Translations under genes and position numbers: made by a program
In this document: positions 1-5,677 of the stretch, in pieces
How the letters are laid out: every line of letters begins with the position of its first letter
Numbering within the stretch: the stretch's first letter is position 1
NCBI GenBank assembly: GCA_020426425.1
Contig: JAGQQB010000149.1
Location: 1 to 8,370 of the forward strand
Reading direction: 5' to 3'
Length of the DNA stretch: 8,370 bases
Source: Planctomycetaceae bacterium
GTDB taxonomy: Bacteria > Planctomycetota > Planctomycetia > Planctomycetales > Planctomycetaceae
Notes under the pieces: model-generated
Told to the model about the DNA's origin: nothing
Databases searched by the model: none
Seen by the model: the letters and a program-made list of their open reading frames with translations, nothing else

Positions 1-333
1 AACTGTAAACGTCGTGTTCCTGGAGGATGGGGAGGGGCGGTGCCATGTGGGGTGACCAATGTGTGCGTCATTGCCGCGCGGACTGGATGTGCGGTCTCAA
101 GAAGAACATCTTAGCAGGCAGCGTCCTTGGGCAAGAGGATCGGCAGTGGATTTGCCTTGTCGATCTGCCCGGTCGTTGGCGTGGTTCGATCGATTGGTTT
201 AGATTCCCGTATGCACCCCGCAGTTGGCAATTTGACCGAGCGTAACTCACTTTGCGCTGAACATACCCCGGGGGAACTCGGCAACCGGATGTCATCGCGG
301 AACGACTTGCAGTAGCAAATACACGGAAGCACC
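1..333. other. Intergenic region upstream of recJ, no gene supported
   Basis: I see no convincing gene here. Short open frames exist on both strands, but they lack recognisable motifs, and the minus-strand ones run into recJ. The left part is purine-rich. A TTGACC at 232-237 resembles a -35 box, but no acceptable -10 lies 16-18 bases downstream, so I do not call a promoter. No hairpin followed by a T-run is visible that would mark the end of a gene to the left. Confidence 0.5.
325..329 (+). promoter_or_regulatory. Ribosome binding site of recJ
   Basis: GGAAG lies four bases before the ATG at 334. The spacing is a little short but usable. An in-frame TAG at 313-315 rules out any earlier in-frame start after it, so the site and the stop together fix the recJ start. 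Confidence 0.5.
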
Positions 334-2100
334 ATGGCCAGACACTGGAGGTTCGCCCCACACGATCGCGCGATGATCGCGGAATTGTCCAAGGGATTGC
401 AGTGCTCGCCCTTGCTGGCTGAGGTGTTGATTGCGCGCGGATTGACGACACCGGAGGATGCGAGGTCGTTCGTCACTGCGAACATGAACGATCTCATTCC
501 GCCAGAAGAGTTGCCGGGCTTGCCGGCGGCTGCGGACCACATTGTCCAGGCCGTCCGCGATGGTCGCCGCGTGACGATCTATGGCGACTACGACGTCGAC
601 GGCGTCACCTCCACCAGCATCCTGTGGCACTGCCTGAAACTCGCCAATGCCCAGGTCGACTACTACATCCCCTGCCGACTGGAAGAAGGCTACGGCCTGA
701 ATCTCGACGCAATTCGGCAGCTGCATGCCGAAGACCCCCGGCGGCTGGTGGTCACCGTGGACTGTGGCATCTGCAGTGTGGCAGAAGCTCAGCTGGCACG
801 GGAACTGGGTCTGGAACTGATCATCACCGATCACCATACGATGGGCGAAACACTCCCGGACGCCGTCGCCCTGGTGCATCCCCGGTTGCCAGGCACGGAC
901 TATCCTTTCGTCGATCTGTGCGGAGCCGGAGTCGCGTTCAAACTCGCCTGGGGGATTTGCCAGCGGTTGGGAGATGGCAGCAAGGCGTCCCCCAAGATGC
1001 GGGAGTTCCTGAAGTCGGCAGTTGGACTCGCCGCAATGGGAACGGTGGCCGATGTGGTCCCCTTGGTCGGCGAAAATCGCATTCTCGTGCGATACGGATT
1101 GAGCACACTGCTCGATAAGTCGACCCCCGGCTTGAGCATGCTGCTGCGCGTCGCCGGACTCGACAAGAATGAAGAACTCTCAGCAGAAGACATCGGCTTC
1201 GGGCTGGCGCCGCGCATCAATGCGGCCGGGCGACTGGGGCAGGCGCGATTGGCCGTGGAACTGCTCACGACTGATAACCGGGCACGTGCGGCACAGCTCG
1301 CGGACTATGTCGACCAGCTCAACAAGAACCGGCAGAGCGTGGAGCGGAAGATCTTCAAGCAGGCCAAAGAGATGGTCGAGGAGCACCCTGAGTGGGAGTC
1401 ACATGCGGCGCTCGTCCTTGCGAGCGAAGACTGGCATCCTGGAGTGATTGGTATCGTCGCCAACAGGGTGGCCGAGCACTTCGAGAAGCCGGCCATCATG
1501 ATTGCGCTCAGTTCAGAAACCGGTGTCGGTCAGGGATCTGGCCGCTCATATGCGAATTACGATCTGCACTCCGGCATCGCCGCTTGTGCGGAGTACCTCA
1601 TTGGTTTTGGCGGGCACCGTGCCGCCGCCGGATTAAGGATCGCCGCCGATCAGATTGATTTCTTCCGCGAGGCTTTCGCTGGTGATGCAGGCGAGAATCA
1701 CAATGTGACCCAGGAAGACACCGAGATCGCCGTTGATGCTGAGATTGGTCTGGAAGAACTCAATCACAAGTCAGTCAAAGAGCTGGAATGGCTGGGGCCG
1801 TTCGGTTCGCAACATCGTCGACCGGTCTTTTGTGCTGCGCATGTGCAGCTTGTTGATCCTGCCACTCGCATGGGGGGCGGAGACCGACATCTTTCGCTGC
1901 GCGTACGGCAAGGTCAAAAGGTCTATCGCTGCATTGCGTTTGGCAAAGGCGACTGGGCCGATGAAATTAACGAAGTCGATGGCCCACTCTCCATCTGCTT
2001 CACCGCCGGGCTCAATCACTATCGTGGGTATGAATCAGTGGAACTGACGCTCATCGACTGGAAACCAGCCACGGCCCCGGCTGTGAGAGTGATGTCGTAG
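334..2100 (+). CDS. recJ: Single-stranded-DNA-specific exonuclease RecJ
   Basis: This is a complete 588-residue RecJ, within the usual bacterial length. RecJ degrades single-stranded DNA 5' to 3' with Mn/Mg ions and acts in RecFOR recombination, mismatch repair and base excision repair in the cytoplasm. The DHH-family motifs appear in order: DYDVDG at residues 85-90, VDCG at 142-145, TDHH at 165-168, and GTVAD ending in D240. APRINAAGR follows at 292-300. The DHHA1 part contains GVIGIVA from 370, GSGRS at 401-405 and GGHRAAAG at 426-433 with its substrate-binding histidine H428. Residues from about 460 to 580 match the RecJ OB-like domain. All metal-ligand Asp/His positions look intact, so an active enzyme is likely. 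The N-terminus (MARHW...) resembles other RecJ starts. No partner gene lies upstream in the window, and no clear terminator follows. Confidence 0.97.
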   Translation: MARHWRFAPHDRAMIAELSKGLQCSPLLAEVLIARGLTTPEDARSFVTANMNDLIPPEELPGLPAAADHIVQAVRDGRRVTIYGDYDVDGVTSTSILWHCLKLANAQVDYYIPCRLEEGYGLNLDAIRQLHAEDPRRLVVTVDCGICSVAEAQLARELGLELIITDHHTMGETLPDAVALVHPRLPGTDYPFVDLCGAGVAFKLAWGICQRLGDGSKASPKMREFLKSAVGLAAMGTVADVVPLVGENRILVRYGLSTLLDKSTPGLSMLLRVAGLDKNEELSAEDIGFGLAPRINAAGRLGQARLAVELLTTDNRARAAQLADYVDQLNKNRQSVERKIFKQAKEMVEEHPEWESHAALVLASEDWHPGVIGIVANRVAEHFEKPAIMIALSSETGVGQGSGRSYANYDLHSGIAACAEYLIGFGGHRAAAGLRIAADQIDFFREAFAGDAGENHNVTQEDTEIAVDAEIGLEELNHKSVKELEWLGPFGSQHRRPVFCAAHVQLVDPATRMGGGDRHLSLRVRQGQKVYRCIAFGKGDWADEINEVDGPLSICFTAGLNHYRGYESVELTLIDWKPATAPAVRVMS

Positions 2101-2168
2101 AGCTTCCAGCAGGAGCCCCCAGCAGGATCGCTGTCATGTCCCAGTAGCAGGGTCGCGGCGAGTTATTG

Positions 2169-2197
2169 TTGCGAGTCGTCCAGACCGGGGATACACT
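2169..2197 (+). promoter_or_regulatory. Possible sigma-70-type promoter of the tRNA-Ser gene
   Basis: TTGCGA (2169-2174, four of six matches to TTGACA) is separated by exactly 17 bases from TACACT (2192-2197, four of six matches to TATAAT). Transcription would begin near 2204, about 30 bases before the tRNA. Position and spacing are good, but planctomycete promoters are poorly defined, so this is an inference. Confidence 0.4.
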
Positions 2198-2205
2198 CCC
2201 CGCTC

Positions 2206-2230
2206 GACAGGCCTCGTCTTCGAGCCTGTC
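2206..2230 (+). other. Hairpin in the tRNA-Ser leader
   Basis: GACAGG, one extra C, and CTCG pair with CGAG and CCTGTC across a TCTT loop. This gives about ten base pairs with a single bulge. It ends three bases before the first tRNA nucleotide and has no T-run after it, so it does not look like an intrinsic terminator for recJ. It would sit in the 5' leader that RNase P removes. Confidence 0.45.
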
Positions 2231-2233
2231 CCC

Positions 2234-2320
<87 letters not shown>

Positions 2321-2447
2321 CTTGTTTGGGCTTGGCCTGTGTCAGGTTGGGCCTGGCTGATGTGTGCGGTAGAGGTGTTTCGCTGAATGGGTCTATGCGG
2401 GCAGCTTGGGAAGATCGACGGCTGCCGTTTGATGGACGATTGCCGCG

Positions 2448-3929
2448 TTAGGGCAGCAACCATTCGCCTCCAACCATCAATCCATGCACGTACATGCTAG
2501 ACCGCGACCGGCTGATACCGATTTCTGGAGTCGCCGATGGATCGGCGTTGTTGTAGGCGATGCTGTCGTAGGCTCGGTATACGCTGCCGGTCAGTGTGAA
2601 GTCATAGCCGACATTCAGTGAAAAGTTTTCGGTGACGTGAGCCTTGGCGTAGAACGCCAGATCGAGAATTGGTGCGAAGCGGGTGAACTCGTCGGTCAGG
2701 TAACGGGGGTCTTCTGCAGCCAGGCCTTGCGAGTTGACAAGTGTACCACCGACAGTTGGGCGGTAGATTTCCTGGGTGTAGAGCGCCTGTTTCACTTTGT
2801 TGAAACCAGCCGCAAGTTTCGGCTCGAAGCCGAGGGTGAGGTACTTGGTTTCCATCAGCATTCTCAATCCAATCTGTGGACCGAAAATGTGGTTGAGATT
2901 GTCCATCCCGATGCGGTGATTCAGGACGATGTCGGCTCCCGCATCGTCCTGGCCGCTTATGTCGGCGCCGGAGATATTCATCTTTTCGCCAAACCGCGTG
3001 TAGCGGAAGCCGAGCATCGGGAAGATCTCGATGTGCGTGTTGGGCGTGACTGGTCGGAAGACCCAGTTGCCTTCGGTGCCCCACATCGTGGCGTTGAGAT
3101 CGACACGCAGACCGTTGCTGAACAACAGCATGGCGGTATCGGAGGGCGATCCAGCCTCCAGCAGGGTGATGGCGGGGATGATGTTCGTGGTGATGCCCTG
3201 AGCGGTGACCGATGTCGGATCGATTTGAATCAGATTGTTGGACTGCTGCAGTGTCCATGCCTCGAGTTCGAACGCTTCGTCGAAGATGGGGATGCCACCA
3301 GCGATGCGTGCTCCATTGAGTTGCCCGTGATCTGCACCTTCGGCGATCTGATATGCAGCACGATTGTCGGCTGGAAGTCCGGGCACCAGGCCGATGCCTG
3401 TATTGTCGGTGTTCTGGTTCCTTAGGAACGTTCCGCCAAGACTGGCATTGATGGCGGCGAATTGTTGGCCCTGATCGTCGAGACGCACGCCGGTCACGGG
3501 GTCAGATGCGCGGAAAACCGAGCGAGGATCGGTCGTGGACATCGGCGATCCGACGAGTGTGTCGCCGGGGCCTTCAATGGACCACAGCAGGTAGTCGGCG
3601 CGGAACCAGCTACCGCGGAAGACTTCGTTGATCCGATGGTGTGGGCGGTCTGGTCCGTACCACGCATTGGTATGATCTGGCACCAGCTCCTGCGTGTACT
3701 GCGGGCCATAGCTTCCACCGGGAGGACACCATCCTCCACTCGGAGTTCCCCACGCAGGCTGCCCCTGCCAGTCGCCGTAACCATGCCACATCTGTGGATT
3801 CGGTGGACCGGGCAGCGCGCCGGGAGGCGGACCAGCGTAGCCAGCAGGGACATACGGTCCTTGCGCCAGCACGGCTGTTGATGTCCAACTGGCCAGTGTG
3901 ATGAGCACCACTCGAGACCAACGTGTCAT
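2448..3929 (-). CDS. BBP7 family outer-membrane beta-barrel protein
   Basis: This is a secreted envelope protein of 493 residues from the preferred start at 3929. An ATG at 3936-3938 would add three residues (MIP). I prefer the inner ATG because AGGA lies eight bases before it, while the outer one has AGG directly abutting. Residues 1-22 form a signal peptide ending AVLA. Residues 23 to about 95 are rich in Pro, Gly, Trp and Tyr, with no predicted fold. WFRADYLLW at 108-116 is the typical entry to the beta-barrel domain of BBP7 (putative beta-barrel porin-7), a family found chiefly in Planctomycetes. The rest alternates polar and hydrophobic residues as barrel strands do, ending with two strand-like segments and MVGGEWLLP at the C-terminus. 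The role (pore or structural) is unknown. The gene converges on tRNA-Ser, and no strong terminator is visible between them. Confidence 0.85.
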   Translation of the reverse strand: MTRWSRVVLITLASWTSTAVLAQGPYVPAGYAGPPPGALPGPPNPQMWHGYGDWQGQPAWGTPSGGWCPPGGSYGPQYTQELVPDHTNAWYGPDRPHHRINEVFRGSWFRADYLLWSIEGPGDTLVGSPMSTTDPRSVFRASDPVTGVRLDDQGQQFAAINASLGGTFLRNQNTDNTGIGLVPGLPADNRAAYQIAEGADHGQLNGARIAGGIPIFDEAFELEAWTLQQSNNLIQIDPTSVTAQGITTNIIPAITLLEAGSPSDTAMLLFSNGLRVDLNATMWGTEGNWVFRPVTPNTHIEIFPMLGFRYTRFGEKMNISGADISGQDDAGADIVLNHRIGMDNLNHIFGPQIGLRMLMETKYLTLGFEPKLAAGFNKVKQALYTQEIYRPTVGGTLVNSQGLAAEDPRYLTDEFTRFAPILDLAFYAKAHVTENFSLNVGYDFTLTGSVYRAYDSIAYNNADPSATPEIGISRSRSSMYVHGLMVGGEWLLP

Positions 3930-4001
3930 CGGGATCATCCTGATCGGGCAGCGAGTTTAGGGGGGCTGCAATGAATCAGGTCACTGAATCACTGCCCGGC
4001 T

Positions 4002-4045
4002 CCGGCAAATCCTGCCGGTACCGGCTCGACAATCCCTCTGTCGAG
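4002..4045 (-). other. Two tandem small hairpins upstream of the BBP7 gene
   Basis: CCGGCA (4002-4007) pairs with TGCCGG (4013-4018) around a five-base loop. CTCGACA (4025-4031) pairs perfectly with TGTCGAG (4039-4045) around a seven-base loop. They lie about 75 to 115 bases before the BBP7 start. Neither is followed by a T-run. They could belong to a 5' untranslated region or to an operator, but nothing identifies a regulator. I found no convincing promoter on the minus strand nearby. Confidence 0.35.
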
Positions 4046-4209
4046 AGCGCATGTACGCCCCGTCATCGGGAGTATCGGCTGTCCCGGTTGGTCAACTTGC
4101 GTCGACTTTGAGGCGTTTCCTGATTCTGCCGGTTCACGGAATCGAAGCGGCAACGAGTCATCTTGGTTGTTGCCGGGTCCACGCCCGTTCGAGCTACGAC
4201 TGCGCATAG

Positions 4210-4244
4210 AAAACTCCCGCCAACAACAGGGTGCGGGCGGGAGT
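4210..4244 (-). terminator. Probable intrinsic terminator downstream of the HAD gene
   Basis: On the minus strand ACTCCCGCC (4244-4236) pairs perfectly over nine bases with GGCGGGAGT (4221-4213), around a 14-base loop, and is followed directly by TTT. The T-run is short, so it is a weak match. The plus strand has no T-run after the stem, which supports the minus-strand reading. It lies beyond the palindromic repeat, about 235 bases after the HAD stop codon, so it would end a long 3' untranslated region. Confidence 0.4.
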
Positions 4245-4290
4245 GTGATGATTGTGATTTCAGATCACTTTTCGAATCGCTGGGCAGTGA

Positions 4291-4431
4291 GCCACGAAAT
4301 CCGCAGCACGAAACTCGAAACAAGCCCCAAATCCGAATGCTCGAAACGTCATTGGCGAAGAGATTCGCCGGGTCCAGCGCACTTGGCTGTTTCGGCCTTT
4401 CGGATTTGTTTCGAGTTTCGGATTTCGTGCT
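4291..4431. repeat. Palindromic dispersed-repeat-like element with a nested central hairpin
   Basis: This non-coding stretch reads nearly the same on both strands. CACGAAATCCG (4293-4303) matches 4419-4429. GAAACTCGAAACAA (4310-4323) matches 4406-4419 without a mismatch. AAATCCGAA (4329-4337) matches 4399-4407, and GCTCGAAAC (4339-4347) matches 4389-4397 with one mismatch. The left arm carries a few extra bases between blocks. Inside the remaining loop, GGCGAA-GAGA-TTCGCC (4354-4369) forms its own perfect hairpin. Short GAAATCCG/GAAACTCG units recur within the arms. This resembles the dispersed non-autonomous palindromic elements (REP or MITE type) found between genes in planctomycetes, but copy number cannot be judged from one window. 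No clear target-site duplication flanks it. Confidence 0.7.
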
Positions 4432-4479
4432 TGATCCGAATGAATTACCAACCTTGAAGTTGCTCTAGCGGAGGACGCG

Positions 4480-5364
4480 CTACGCGGTCTTCCAACTCGG
4501 CTTCTCAGGCAGATAGCGGTCGAACTCGGCGATCAAGGCCGCCTGATACTCGCCTGCGAACGTGCCAGCGAAGAAGCGGTCGCAGGCTTCGTCGAGGAAC
4601 CGGCTCCAACTGTCTTCTTCGTGACCAGGATTGATGGGATAGAACAACGCGCCCACTGCCTTCGCCGCACTCATGTCACCAGGGGCATCGCCGATCATCA
4701 ACATCTTCTCCGGCTCGTAGCCGAACTTCTGACACGCGGCGAGGGACTCCTTCTTGCTGCCTGCCTCCTGACCGCAGATGCACTTCACAAACTGATCGAT
4801 GTCGTGCTCAGCCCACTCCTTTTGCAGGGCGCCATTCGGAGTCGCAGAGCAGACGATGAGATCTGCCTGCGCCTGCATCTTGACGAGCGCCTCGCGCACG
4901 CCGGGGAAGGGCGGAACACCGTGGACCATGTCGTTCACACAGTCGTCGACCGCCTTGGACCAGGCGTACGCCTGCTTCAAATCGGGATCGCCGGTCTTCT
5001 CGGCTTCTGGACCGATTGTCTTCGTGCCCAGCTTTGTCTCGCGCCCAACCCAGTCACGCACCCCTTGAAGGGCGGGCAAATTCACGTTGCGGCGTTGAAC
5101 TTCCGGACGCTGTGCGAGCAGATCAAGCGCCAACAGGTACGCTGGGAAGCGATTGGCTCCGCGTGTCTTCGAGTACAGGTTCGTGAACTCACACGCTTCG
5201 CGGGCATACTTGGAAATCGCCTGCAAACCCATGTGGTTGATGAAGTTGGGGATGAAGCACTCCTTGTGCTTAATCTCCATGGAGTCGAAGGCGCAGCCAT
5301 CGGAATCGATTCCGATCAGAAAATCGTGCTGCTTCTGAAATCCATCCAATCCCAATTGAGACAC
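4480..5364 (-). CDS. HAD-superfamily hydrolase (probable phosphatase), substrate unknown
   Basis: This is a 294-residue cytoplasmic HAD-fold protein with all four catalytic motifs. Motif I is IGIDSDG, with nucleophile D20 and acid/base D22. Motif II is VCSATP, with S173 or T175. Motif III is the lysine pair K204/K205. Motif IV is MIGDAPGD, with D226 and D230 holding Mg. Residues of about 30 to 150 form a large, mainly helical insert after motif I, as in C1-cap HAD phosphatases, which suits a small soluble phosphorylated substrate. I cannot name that substrate. The frame can also begin at GTG 5373, but GTG 5364 has GGAG eight bases upstream and gives MSQLG as N-terminus. No membrane segment or signal peptide is visible. 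The start lies about 70 bases after the SRP RNA on the same strand, so read-through from that promoter is possible. No separate promoter was recognised. Confidence 0.85.
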   Translation of the reverse strand: MSQLGLDGFQKQHDFLIGIDSDGCAFDSMEIKHKECFIPNFINHMGLQAISKYAREACEFTNLYSKTRGANRFPAYLLALDLLAQRPEVQRRNVNLPALQGVRDWVGRETKLGTKTIGPEAEKTGDPDLKQAYAWSKAVDDCVNDMVHGVPPFPGVREALVKMQAQADLIVCSATPNGALQKEWAEHDIDQFVKCICGQEAGSKKESLAACQKFGYEPEKMLMIGDAPGDMSAAKAVGALFYPINPGHEEDSWSRFLDEACDRFFAGTFAGEYQAALIAEFDRYLPEKPSWKTA

Positions 5365-5372
5365 GTGTATCA

Positions 5373-5376
5373 CTCC
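5373..5376 (-). promoter_or_regulatory. Ribosome binding site deciding the HAD start
   Basis: Read on the minus strand, GGAG is followed by eight bases and then GTG at 5364. The site overlaps the competing GTG at 5373, which has no Shine-Dalgarno sequence of its own at a workable distance. This favours the shorter protein. Confidence 0.5.
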
Positions 5377-5432
5377 AAACTCAAAGACGGAACTTTGGCG
5401 GCGAGGGCCAACCGCAGATGCCGCTGACTCGA

Positions 5433-5555
5433 CCGCAGAGAGAGGAGGCTACCTCCACACACACCTGGAAACGCGATGCTTAGGGCTGCTCGGTCTCCCG
5501 CCTGACCCGGTTCACACGGCTCCACCGTGTGGGAGGTAGCCTCTTCTCTCCGCAG
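5433..5555 (-). ncRNA. ffs: Signal recognition particle RNA, bacterial small (4.5S) type
   Basis: This RNA pairs with Ffh to form the signal recognition particle that targets nascent membrane and secreted proteins to FtsY and SecYEG. On the minus strand the helix 8 core reads GGTCAGG (5507-5501), CGG, GAGA loop, CCG, then AGCAGCC (5490-5484). This is the conserved asymmetric and symmetric loop arrangement bound by the Ffh M domain, and GTGAACC before it and TAAGC after it are also typical. The apical loop is GAGA rather than the usual GGAA. The two ends pair in 20 of 21 positions, including an uninterrupted GGCTACC/GGTAGCC block, which sets the limits at about 123 nt. There is no Alu domain as in Bacillus. 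No T-run follows, so the 3' end may come from processing. Confidence 0.93.
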
Positions 5556-5575
5556 GAATCGCGCGGAAGCCTCAA

Positions 5576-5604
5576 AGAGTATCGAGGCAGGTACCAGATT
5601 GCAA
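5576..5604 (-). promoter_or_regulatory. Possible promoter of the SRP RNA
   Basis: On the minus strand TTGCAA (5604-5599, four of six to TTGACA) is followed after 17 bases by TACTCT (5581-5576), a poor -10 match. GATACT two bases earlier matches better but leaves a 15-base spacer. Transcription from either would start roughly 10 to 15 bases before the SRP RNA terminal helix, which is where a promoter is expected. Confidence 0.3.
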
Positions 5605-5677
5605 ATTCAGCAGTGGGAAGGTTCCAGCCTGTCCGGCCTGCCGATCAAGGTTGCATGGTCGCCGCAATCGTTCGCGT

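Noticed and set aside
27..245. Plus-strand open frame of 72 codons upstream of recJ
   Set aside because: It has no ribosome binding site at a good distance, no motif, and a composition that does not look like coding sequence.
2415..2456. GGCTGCC...GGGCAGC inverted repeat near the BBP7 stop as a terminator
   Set aside because: The stem is only six or seven pairs with a loop of about 24 bases, it includes the stop codon, and it has no T-run on the minus strand.
2637..3425. Plus-strand open frame of 262 codons opposite the BBP7 gene
   Set aside because: It lies wholly inside the BBP7 coding region on the other strand and shows no domain, signal peptide or ribosome binding site. It is a shadow frame.
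4155..4203. A stretch resembling the 3' end of a tRNA (GTTGCCGGGTCC...CGAGCTACGA), possibly a remnant att site
   Set aside because: The T loop does not fit TTCRANY, no matching 5' acceptor (GTAGCTC) exists nearby, and no integrase or direct repeat is present. Too degenerate to call.
4621..5427. Plus-strand open frame of 268 codons opposite the HAD gene
   Set aside because: It is antisense to a gene with all HAD motifs. Its own translation has no recognisable domain, and it runs into the region next to the SRP RNA.
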